Assembly (NCBI RefSeq): GCF_003669015.1
Contig: NZ_CP033069.1
Location: 3,296,501-3,360,500 of the forward strand
Length of the DNA: 64,000 nucleotides
Reading direction: 5' to 3'
Source: Acidovorax sp. 1608163
GTDB taxonomy: Bacteria; Pseudomonadota; Gammaproteobacteria; Burkholderiales; Burkholderiaceae_C
The stretch's first letter is position 1, and each line of letters starts with the position of its first letter. A model generated the notes under the pieces. The model ran no database searches. It saw only the letters and a list, made by a program, of their open reading frames with translations, and was not told the DNA's origin. This document shows, one piece after another, positions 37,530 to 44,144 of the stretch. The position numbers and the translations under genes were made by a program.

Positions 37530-38204
37530 ATGCCCTTCATGAATTGCCGCGTCTGCGCCATCCTTTTGGCCATTGCATTTGTCGCTACCCAGGCAATCGC
37601 TGAGGAACTGAGCAATGGTCATCCTCGGCTACGGACGATTGCGTTGCAGGAGCGTGATCACTACGTTCGCAATTTGAAAGAGGCCTACGAGCGGTGGTGC
37701 AACGAAAAGGCCAATGTTTGCGTCAACGAACTATTGATTCGGCCCGGCGGCATGGCCGTCCCACCTCCCTACGATCAGATTCGGATGGACCTAGTGTCGA
37801 ACCTCAACGGAAAGTTCGAGGTGTCTCGGTATGAGCACGAAAAGCCGTTCAAGACTTTCAAGCCTGAAACTATTCAGTATTCAGCGAAGCTGAAAGTGAC
37901 TATCCACCCGTTCGTTTGGAATCGAGTTGAGGTTCGCTCGAAGCAGCGGCCGACCACAGACAGACCTCTGACCGAATGGGCTGAGCAATGGATGGACATC
38001 TCTGACACAAAGAGCGTGCAGAAGGGCGAGCTGCTGGGAGTTGTTCACAGCGTCTTTTATCCCTCGACCAGTCGTGGCTACTGGCAAACGATGGTTGACC
38101 TAGGTTCGGCCGAACTCAAGTCGCTGGAAAATCTACTGTCAGTGCTCGAAGAGATGGGCTTCACGCAAGTTGAGATCGGGTCGTTCTCCCCCATTCAGCG
38201 GTAG
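37530..38204 (+). CDS. Exported protein of unknown function (island)
   Basis: 224 residues from the ATG at 37530. A hydrophobic segment (ILLAIAFVATQAIA) with cleavage before EEL predicts export; another ATG at 37512 is possible. The mature part is hydrophilic, with paired Cys (WCNEKANVCVNEL) and a C-terminal DLGSAELKSLENLLSVLEEMG. I do not recognise the family. The codon use and lower GC differ from the backbone. It is the first gene inside the island. Confidence 0.6.
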   Translation: MPFMNCRVCAILLAIAFVATQAIAEELSNGHPRLRTIALQERDHYVRNLKEAYERWCNEKANVCVNELLIRPGGMAVPPPYDQIRMDLVSNLNGKFEVSRYEHEKPFKTFKPETIQYSAKLKVTIHPFVWNRVEVRSKQRPTTDRPLTEWAEQWMDISDTKSVQKGELLGVVHSVFYPSTSRGYWQTMVDLGSAELKSLENLLSVLEEMGFTQVEIGSFSPIQR

Positions 38205-38254
38205 GTAACAACTCGTCCTGCGACCGCTTTGAAGGGGCGTGACCAGCGGCTTTG

Positions 38255-38496
38255 GGCCCTGAGCTGCCATTGATCTGCTGTCCACAGCCGCAAATTTAGT
38301 GCTGGGTTTCTGATTACGGGAAAGCTGTAGGTTGAGAACTTACCGCTTGCCAGATTTCGCGGAGTTTTTATATCTGTGTTTTTCAGAGTTCATTGGTCGC
38401 AACCCAAACCCGCAAGCTCCTTCCCGGAGGCGGGAATGTCCAAAATGTCCCGCACAATTCAGCTTGTCCCGCGTGGTTTGCGGGGGATATCACGTT
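38255..38496 (+). repeat. Island leader element, copy 1
   Basis: The gap 38205-38506 holds no gene. It carries GGGCCCTGAGCTGCC (38255), a promoter-like TTTTTATATCTGTG (38365) and, 69 bp after its TATA, a core of GTCCAAAATGTCCCGCA with an imperfect second unit (CAGCTTGTCCCGC), the inverted TTTGCGGG and a terminal ATCACGTT. The DUF2262-like start codon follows 10 bp later. Copies 2 and 3 are at 39880-40166 and 42235-42371. Confidence 0.75.
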
Positions 38497-38506
38497 TTAG
38501 GAAGTT

Positions 38507-38983
38507 ATGAGCTACCCTGCCGAGTATGCCGGTCTAGGTAGGTTGGTGCTGAGCAGCCAATTTTCGGCTGCATTGGTTGGTCAACTTTCCTACGGAACTG
38601 GCCATGTTGATTTCGTCATCGATCCGGATGGCGAACCCATTGAAGATTCGCTTGCACTCGCTGCATCTGCGGCGGGCGCTCTGACCGACCTTGATCGTAG
38701 GTGCAAAGAACTTGTGGCGGCGGAGTATCTAGATTCGTACAACACAGGTTGGCGCATTGGCGAGGTGATGCGTCCTGATGGTAATTTCGAGCGATTTGAG
38801 AAACCCGCGCTGTCGCCAGCGGAGTTCTGCGAAAAACTGGAGCTGAAGTCCTTTGAGGCCACCGGTGGAACTTTGCTCACATTTTGGTATGACGACGATG
38901 GGATGTTTTGGGGTCACAGCCTGTACGTGGACTCCTTTGATGGGGCATTGCTCGGTGACACGCATGTTGCAATGTTCGGTTGA
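38507..38983 (+). CDS. DUF2262-like protein, cassette gene
   Basis: 158 residues. The C-terminal half resembles DUF2262 (LTFWYDDDGMFWGHSL, ending VAMFG); the N-terminal half is a small alpha/beta region I cannot place. There is no signal peptide. The gene sits between leader copy 1 and a follower block (39041-39072) that matches the sequence after the attC site at 40712, so it occupies the same kind of slot as the cassette at 40177. The function of DUF2262 is unknown. Confidence 0.6.
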   Translation: MSYPAEYAGLGRLVLSSQFSAALVGQLSYGTGHVDFVIDPDGEPIEDSLALAASAAGALTDLDRRCKELVAAEYLDSYNTGWRIGEVMRPDGNFERFEKPALSPAEFCEKLELKSFEATGGTLLTFWYDDDGMFWGHSLYVDSFDGALLGDTHVAMFG

Positions 38984-39072
38984 GACGCCGCATAGCATGT
39001 CAATCTATCCGACCGCCTATTGTGGTCGCTGCCATTAACCTTGAGCATCCGCCACCGACTGCTTCTGGCCGA
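38984..39072 (+). repeat. Degenerate attC-like end and follower block A
   Basis: A short hairpin CGACC...GGTCG (about 39010-39028) leads to TTAACCTTGAGC, then CATCCGC and CACCGACTGCTTCTGGCCGA. The last part matches follower block B at 40799-40843. The R' core reads CTTGAGC instead of GTTGAGC, and no R'' complementary to the cassette start (GTTTTAG) is found, so any attC here is decayed. Confidence 0.45.
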
Positions 39073-39426
39073 CTAAAGCCGCTCGATGGAGCGAGCCAGT
39101 ACCTCGGCAGGAAACGCTGAAAAGTGGCCACACCCCCCCAAATTCGCATCCGGGCTGAGCAAGGTGCCCAGCACCGTGACTCTCTTGCCATGCCACCGCC
39201 GAAGCTGCTCTTCGTTGAACCGCAAAGAGCCTAACCCAACGCTCAGCCAAACGCTTGAGGCTTCGAACGGGCCGTCATCTTGCGGGTCACGGCGTTCAGA
39301 CTTGGGAAAGTGGTCAAGTGCAGTTCCCTCAAACTCGAAGCGCAGAACGCCCTCCAAAGCAACGTCCTGGCCGACCAAGGTCGGTAGTTCATCAAGCGCG
39401 GTATTGACGGAAAGTGCAGTCTTCAT
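39073..39426 (-). CDS. Unknown small protein (island, opposite strand), possibly OB-fold
   Basis: 117 residues from the ATG at 39426. The order of likely beta strands (LVGQDVALEGVLRFEFE..., KRVTVLGTLLSP, GHFSAFPAEVLA) suggests an OB-like barrel, but that is a guess. The length and soluble nature are typical of island or cassette hypotheticals. It lies 52 bp after the gene at 39479-39811 on the same strand, so the two are probably a pair. Its stop codon abuts follower block A. Confidence 0.55.
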   Translation of the reverse strand: MKTALSVNTALDELPTLVGQDVALEGVLRFEFEGTALDHFPKSERRDPQDDGPFEASSVWLSVGLGSLRFNEEQLRRWHGKRVTVLGTLLSPDANLGGCGHFSAFPAEVLARSIERL

Positions 39427-39478
39427 CGAACTTGGAAGCGGAGGTTGAGCGTCTGGTCTTGGCCGATTCTGCATTTGC

Positions 39479-39811
39479 CTACGAATGGCCCATCTCATCA
39501 AGCCGCCTAAGCTCTTCGGCAGAGTCCTCGGACGCTTGAAAGATGTTTCGCAGGACCTCCGGCGTGATTCGCCTTTCCCCCTCTACGACAACAGGTTGAT
39601 GCCCGCCTTGCTCCAAGGCAGATAGCAGCGCACGCGCTTTCGCGAAGACGTCTTCTGTTCGGTTGCCAAAAAGCTCTTGGTCAAAGAGTGGCTTCCCTGC
39701 CGAGAGACGGTCACGCACGTCGAGAATACCCAGTTTCGTAATACGGCGAACAGAGCTCACCAGCGAGGCAGAAGCGTCGCACGGCGCGGTTGAAATAGTC
39801 ACGCGACTCAT
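39479..39811 (-). CDS. Unknown small protein (island, opposite strand)
   Basis: 110 residues from the ATG at 39811; the open frame continues to 39931 but only into leader-related sequence. Helical throughout: SSVRRITKLGILDVRDRLSAG is loosely like the L7/L12 C-terminal fold used in some small regulatory or immunity proteins, then a second helical part (ITPEVLRNIFQASEDSAEELRRL). I do not assign a function. It is first of the minus-strand pair and diverges from leader copy 2. Confidence 0.5.
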   Translation of the reverse strand: MSRVTISTAPCDASASLVSSVRRITKLGILDVRDRLSAGKPLFDQELFGNRTEDVFAKARALLSALEQGGHQPVVVEGERRITPEVLRNIFQASEDSAEELRRLDEMGHS

Positions 39812-39879
39812 CTTCGTCTTGGGTTGATAGTGAATGACGGGTTTTGGCCGGATTCTGCCCCACGGTGAGGGACGCTGGC

Positions 39880-40166
39880 GGGCCCTGAGCCGCCGTGGGA
39901 CAAAAGTACCCCAAAGCTGCCGTTGATTCACTACCCGCTGGCTTGACGTCCAAACCGCGCTGTCTCAGTGCCCGGTGCCTGCCTACTGGCAAGCTATAGT
40001 TTGCCGAGTTGACGCGTGCCGGGTTTGTCGGAAATTTTATACCTGTGCTTTTGAACAGCGCACTGACCGCAAGCCCAATCTGCAAGCCATTTTCAGAAGG
40101 AATCAGTGTCCAGAATATCCCGCAAGGTCCAGTTTATCCCGCAGGTTTTGCGGGATACATCACGTT
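39880..40166 (+). repeat. Island leader element, copy 2
   Basis: GGGCCCTGAGCCGCC (39880), AAGCTGCCGTTGATT (39914), a promoter-like TTTTATACCTGTGCTTTT (40035), then the core at 40108: GTCCAGAATATCCCGCAA, a second GTCCAGTTTATCCCGCAG, the inverted TTTGCGGGAT and CATCACGTT. The two 18-nt units are direct repeats, and the second forms an 8-bp hairpin with the inverted arm. The core is nearly identical to copy 3. The final GTT begins the cassette heptamer GTTAGAG (40164-40170). Confidence 0.8.
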
Positions 40167-40176
40167 AGAGCTACTT

Positions 40177-40707
40177 ATGCCGAGCCGCGCAACCGAGTTG
40201 AAGTACGTTCGCCGAGTGCTTGACGCCCATGCCACCCGTTTTCTTGAAGAAAGTGGCATGGATTTCTATCACGATCAGTTTTTCTACAAATACACCGATG
40301 AGGCCATCTACTTTGCAGAGGTCGGCGTCTCGGGAGCATTTCGCGGTGAGCACTGGAAGAGCTTGAGTTGTACCTTGCATATCTACTACAAAGACTTGCC
40401 GGGCTTTGGTAAGCCACCACTGCACGAATCGGGCAATCCGATACCAACCTATCGACAGTCTCGTCTTAGGTTCATCCAGGAGCGAACCATTGCCCAGAGC
40501 GAAATCTACGAGAAACTGAGCAACACAACTTTGGCATTCGATCGCAACTTCTGGCACGTTCTAGATGACGAATCCAATATTCCAGAGGTCATCTCTGATA
40601 TGGCCACTGTTCTCCGCGAAAAGGGGCTGCCGCTTGTCCAGAGGGAAACTTACTCCCGAGCGTCCATGCTCGAAAGAGAAGTCCTCGCAAAGCAGCGCGC
40701 CAAGTGA
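40177..40707 (+). CDS. Integron-cassette protein of unknown function
   Basis: 176 residues, soluble, aromatic-rich N-terminus (MDFYHDQFFYKYTDEAIYFAE), and a C-terminal helix (VISDMATVLREKG). I do not recognise the family. The start codon lies 6 bp after GTTAGAG, and the stop lies 4 bp before an attC whose first heptamer CTCTAAC is the exact reverse complement of GTTAGAG. That is the layout of a mobile gene cassette: short leader, one ORF, attC. The GC content is well below the backbone. Confidence 0.7.
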   Translation: MPSRATELKYVRRVLDAHATRFLEESGMDFYHDQFFYKYTDEAIYFAEVGVSGAFRGEHWKSLSCTLHIYYKDLPGFGKPPLHESGNPIPTYRQSRLRFIQERTIAQSEIYEKLSNTTLAFDRNFWHVLDDESNIPEVISDMATVLREKGLPLVQRETYSRASMLEREVLAKQRAK

Positions 40708-40711
40708 ATAG

Positions 40712-40804
40712 CTCTAACAATTCCGTCGAGAGGGACGGCCCAAAGCTGCGCTTTGGGTTCCCTCCGCCTTCGGCTCCGGCCGCCCCTCACGTCAAACGTT
40801 GAGC
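40712..40804 (+). repeat. attC recombination site
   Basis: R'' CTCTAAC (40712-40718), spacer AATTC, L'' GAGAGGGACGGCC, an inner stem CAAAGC-TGC-GCTTTG and a GC-rich variable loop, L' GGCCGCCCCTCAC, spacer, and R' GTTGAGC (40798-40804), which fits GTTRRRY. L'' and L' pair at 11 of 13 positions. The length of 93 bp is normal. Confidence 0.8.
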
Positions 40805-41199
40805 GTCCGCTTTCATTTGCCGCCACCGGCTGCTTCTGGCCGAAATCTGTCGGCCATTCATCATAGGCCCGTAACGCAGCCTCGTTTTCCATACAGCGCA
40901 CGCGCGCACCGACAGAAGCCGTCAAATCCCGTCATGCGGAAGGCTCACAAAACGGGCCGTGAGGCCGCGCCGGGCCTTGCGCGGTATAGGGTCGGCAGGG
41001 TCGGCAAAAACGGCCTATCAAGAGGGCGGGCGCGGCGGGGTCTCGACTGCGCGCCGCCGGGTTGAATGGGGTGGGTGCGGGTCGGGTGGGGGCGGGGGCG
41101 CCCTCCCCCTCTGGCGCCCCCCGCACAGGGCCAGCGAGGCGCACAACAGGGCGCGGGCATGGCCTGGGGTGGGTGAAGCGGTGCGCACGCTGTAGGGGC
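40805..41199. other. Non-coding stretch between attC and the methyltransferase
   Basis: It begins with follower block B (to 40843), then mixed sequence, then an extreme G-rich run (about 41068-41105) and matching C-rich run. Several open frames cross it on both strands, but all look like composition artefacts. It may be the remnant end of a prophage segment. Confidence 0.45.
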
Positions 41200-41227
41200 A
41201 AAAAAAAGGCCACCGCATGGGTGGCCT
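41200..41227 (-). terminator. Terminator of the methyltransferase gene
   Basis: On the minus strand AGGCCACC-CATGC-GGTGGCCT is followed by seven T. It lies 31 bp after the methyltransferase stop. Confidence 0.85.
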
Positions 41228-41258
41228 GGTTTGCACGATGGGGCGCCGGGTCGGGTTG

Positions 41259-42065
41259 CTAGGCCGCTGCCTGCCGATCCTCTGGCAGCAGCGCCTGCAG
41301 GCGGGCCGCAGCCACGTCGAAGTAGTGCCGGTCTTGTTCTATGCCGATGAAGCGGTATCCGGCCTGGACTGCCGCCACGCCCGTGGATGCGCTGCCCATG
41401 AACGGGTCGAGGATGACGCCGCCGGGTGGCACCGCCTGAACCAGCTTGTGCATCAGCTCCACCGGCTTGCCTGTCATGTGCAGCTTCTTGCGGTGGTCCA
41501 CCCGTTCACGCACGACGCCAGGCCAGGGGCCGCCATGCTCTGCGATGGCCAGGGGGCCGTTGCTGCCCCAAACCACGTATTCGCACTGGTGCCGAAAGTA
41601 GCCCTTGTGTGGCGCGCGTGATGCCTCGGTCTTGTCCCAGGGCACCAAGCCGCGCCACACCAAGCCACCGGCCTGGAAGGCATCGGTCAACGCTGGCAGC
41701 TGGCGCCAGTCGGTGAACACCATGGCATAGCCACCCGTGCGCAAAGTTTGGCGAGCGATGGACACCCAGCAGCTCACCCAAAACGCCCAGCTGCGCTGGT
41801 CTCGGTTGTCGCCGCTGAAGTCCACGTTGTGCGCGGCCGCCAGTGCTGGCCCACTCTGCACATACTTGGCAGAGGTGGATTGCATCCTGTCGCCCCGCAC
41901 CATGCCACCGCTGCTGTAGGGCGGGTCAGTAATGAGGGCGTCCACCTGCAGGCCCAGGTGCTGCAGTATCTGCATTGCATCGCCGTGGTAGATCGTGGCG
42001 TTGCCGATGTGGCGGCACCAGGGTGCGTCCGGGGTTGTGATTGAGTTGTCGTTCGCTTGCGTCAT
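41259..42065 (-). CDS. Phage-type site-specific DNA methyltransferase (N6-adenine or N4-cytosine)
   Basis: 268 residues. The catalytic motif DPPYSSGG (47-54) precedes the SAM-binding DPFMGSASTG (about 220), the order of the beta class. The middle holds the target-recognition region. No restriction partner is present, so it is probably an orphan enzyme, as in prophages where it protects DNA or alters regulation. It overlaps a com-like open frame upstream, the arrangement seen in Mu-like and related phages (com with a modification gene). The target sequence is not predictable. Confidence 0.82.
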   Translation of the reverse strand: MTQANDNSITTPDAPWCRHIGNATIYHGDAMQILQHLGLQVDALITDPPYSSGGMVRGDRMQSTSAKYVQSGPALAAAHNVDFSGDNRDQRSWAFWVSCWVSIARQTLRTGGYAMVFTDWRQLPALTDAFQAGGLVWRGLVPWDKTEASRAPHKGYFRHQCEYVVWGSNGPLAIAEHGGPWPGVVRERVDHRKKLHMTGKPVELMHKLVQAVPPGGVILDPFMGSASTGVAAVQAGYRFIGIEQDRHYFDVAAARLQALLPEDRQAAA

Positions 42066-42228
42066 GGTCAGTTGTGTTTGACGCTCGCTGGCGTTCTGGC
42101 TGGGGACTCGCGGCCCTCAAGTTGTTCAGTGTCCCGCAGCGGGGGCACTTGATTTCAATCACCTGGAACACTGCGCGCGCCAGCAGGCGGTTGGCTTTGG
42201 GGCAGTTCGTGTTCAGCCTGGCTTCATG
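41926..42228 (-). pseudogene. Com-family zinc-finger regulator, N-terminus lost
   Basis: The frame reads NCPKANRLLARAVFQVIEIKCPRC then GTLNNLRA and SPQPERQRAS, clearly Com, the Mu translational activator family. The second Cys of the first CxxC knuckle is gone (CPKA), and no ATG exists between the in-frame stop at 42229-42231 and the motif; the only start-like codon is GTG at 42171, which would delete half of the finger. The break falls just after leader copy 3, so the leader replaced the original 5' end. The frame runs on into the methyltransferase, as in phage com genes. Confidence 0.7.
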
Positions 42229-42234
42229 TTACAT

Positions 42235-42371
42235 AACGTGATGTGTCCCGCAAAACCTGCGAGATAAACTGGACCGTACGGGATATTCTGGACATTGATT
42301 TCTCTTGGAAGTGGCGTGCATCAAATCAACGGCAGCTTACGGGCGGCATTCCCAAAAGACAGCTCAGGGCC
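42235..42371 (-). repeat. Island leader element, copy 3 (cut by IS1182-family insertion)
   Basis: On the minus strand: GGCCCTGAGCTGTC, AAGCTGCCGTTGATT, then the core GTCCAGAATATCCCGTA, GTCCAGTTTATCTCGCAG, TTTGCGGGAC, CATCACGTTA (42235-42294). Core identity to copy 2 is about nine in ten. It points at the com-methyltransferase genes. Its upstream part continues on the far side of the IS (45286 onward, CGCTTTGGGCC). Confidence 0.8.
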
Positions 42372-43005
42372 GAGGCTGTGTGAAAACCCAACCCACAACA
42401 GCTGCTAAAAACTAAAATAACGGCACCCGATTCAAGCGAGGTGCTCCATGAAGCGATTCATCGAAGGCGAAGACCGACAACAGGTCACCCTGCTGCCTGA
42501 GTGCCTGGACGACTACATCTGCGAGGACAACCCAGTGCGGGTTGTCGATGTCTTTGTCGAAGAGTTGGATCTTCGGGCACTCGGTTTCGATGGGGCCCAT
42601 CCTGCTGTCACTGGCCGGCCTGCGTACCACCCAGCCGTACTGCTCAAGCTCTACATCTACGGGTACTTGAACCGCATCCAATCGAGCCGCCGCTTGGAGC
42701 GTGAAGCCCAGCGCAATGTCGAGCTGATGTGGCTGACCGGGCGCCTTGCACCAGACTTCAAGACCATCGCGGACTTCCGCCGAAGCAACGGCACGGGCAT
42801 CCGCAACGTCTGCAAGCGCTTCATCGCCATGTGCCGACAGTTGAACCTCTTCTCGCAGGCCATCGTGGCGATTGACGGCAGCAAATTCAAGGCCGTCAAC
42901 AGTCGCGACCGCAACTTCACACCCGGCAAGATCGAGGCTCGCCAGCAGCAGATCGAGCAAAGCATCCAGCGTTATCTGGACTTCACCCGGTTTCGTAGAC
43001 ATATT

Positions 43006-43866
43006 TCAACTTCCGTTTCGAAGTTGTTCGAATGCCAGCGGACTCAGTTGGTCTAGGTGACTGTGCCGACGGATTCGATTGTAAAAACCTTCGATGTAGT
43101 CAAACACATCTGACTTGGCGTCTTGCCTGGTGGCATAGATATGGCGTTTGATTCTCTCCTTCTTCAAGCTGCTGAAGAAGGACTCTGCTACCGCGTTGTC
43201 CCAACAGTTTCCACGTCGGCTCATGCTTGGCACCAATTGGTTGTCCTTGCACCAGCGGGCGAAGTCGTCACTGCCAAACTGACTTCCTTGGTCGGAATGG
43301 ATCATCACTGGACCCGTTGGGCGCCTGCGCCACACTGCCATCGTGAGCGCATCCAACACCAACTCTGTAGCCATGCTGGAGTTCATCGCCCAGCCGACCA
43401 CCATGCGCGAGTACAGGTCAATTACGGCCGTTAGGTACAACCAGCCCTCATGGGTTCGGATATAGGTAATGTCGGTGACCCACACTTGGTTCGGTAGCGT
43501 GACCGTGAACTCACGTTGCAACCGGTTCGGTGCGGCAGTCGCAGGAAGACCGACTCGGTAGCGTGGCCGCTTGTAACCACGCACTGAGCGCAGTTGGGCC
43601 TGGCGCATCAGGCGTGCTACACGTTTTTGACCGCACGCCATACCGTCCTCTCGCAAGTCCCGCAGGATGCGTGGGCTTCCATAAATCCCGTGGCTGTCGT
43701 CAAAGGATTGCCGAATGCTTGCCAGCAAGACATCGTCGGCTAAGGCGCGTTTGGACTTTGGATTGGCCTTCCAAGCGTAATAGCCACTGCGCTGTACGCG
43801 CAGAACGCGGCACATGCTGCTGAGCCGGAACTGGCCTTTATGTTCGGCCATGAATGCGCACTTCAC
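43006..43866 (-). CDS. IS3-family transposase OrfB
   Basis: 286 residues in the frame open from 43866. HTH_21-like start (SSMCRVLRVQRSGYYAW), then the DDE integrase core: VWVTDITYI (first D), IHSDQGSQFG (second D) and SFFSSLKKE (E). It is normally made as an OrfAB fusion by -1 frameshifting at the A6G run (43896-43902) inside orfA; the GTG at 43866 is not necessarily used. Confidence 0.93.
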   Translation of the reverse strand: MKCAFMAEHKGQFRLSSMCRVLRVQRSGYYAWKANPKSKRALADDVLLASIRQSFDDSHGIYGSPRILRDLREDGMACGQKRVARLMRQAQLRSVRGYKRPRYRVGLPATAAPNRLQREFTVTLPNQVWVTDITYIRTHEGWLYLTAVIDLYSRMVVGWAMNSSMATELVLDALTMAVWRRRPTGPVMIHSDQGSQFGSDDFARWCKDNQLVPSMSRRGNCWDNAVAESFFSSLKKERIKRHIYATRQDAKSDVFDYIEGFYNRIRRHSHLDQLSPLAFEQLRNGS

Positions 43867-44144
43867 CCGGACAGCTTGGCAAAGTACGTTGCGGCCTTTT
43901 TTAGGATGTCGCGCTCCTCATTGGCCCTTTTGAGCTCCGCTTTGAGCCGGGATACCTCGGCCTTGAGCTGGCTTGTCTCTGCCCCCCCTGCGCTCGATTG
44001 CTCTTTGGCAAGCCGCACCCACAGGTACAGGCTTTTGTCCGACATGCCCAATCGCTTGGCTACATCCACTACCCCATGACCACGCTCGGTCACCTGTTTG
44101 ACGGCTTCTGCCTTGAACTCAGCCGGGTATCGCACTCTCTTCAT
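43863..44144 (-). CDS. IS3-family transposase OrfA
   Basis: 93 residues: an HTH_Tnp_1 domain (KRVRYPAEFKAEAVKQV, VVDVAKRLGMSDKSLYLWV) and a leucine-zipper coiled coil (LKAEVSRLKAELKRANEERD) ending at DILKKAATYFA, where the slippery A6G sits. It overlaps the OrfB frame. Confidence 0.93.
   Translation of the reverse strand: MKRVRYPAEFKAEAVKQVTERGHGVVDVAKRLGMSDKSLYLWVRLAKEQSSAGGAETSQLKAEVSRLKAELKRANEERDILKKAATYFAKLSG

Noticed and set aside
38255..40166. Leader copies as ordinary attC sites of preceding cassettes
   Set aside because: No RYYYAAC partner lies 60-130 bp upstream of the CACGTT in any of the three copies, and the core has direct repeats rather than the single L''/L' pair of attC.
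40805..41258. Several open frames of 66-93 codons on both strands
   Set aside because: They follow the G-rich/C-rich composition, lack ribosome-binding sites and overlap each other in all frames.
41259..42065. Restriction-modification system with the DNA methyltransferase
   Set aside because: No nuclease gene adjoins it; the com-like frame upstream points to an orphan phage methyltransferase. The Mrr-like gene at the window start is 40 kb away.
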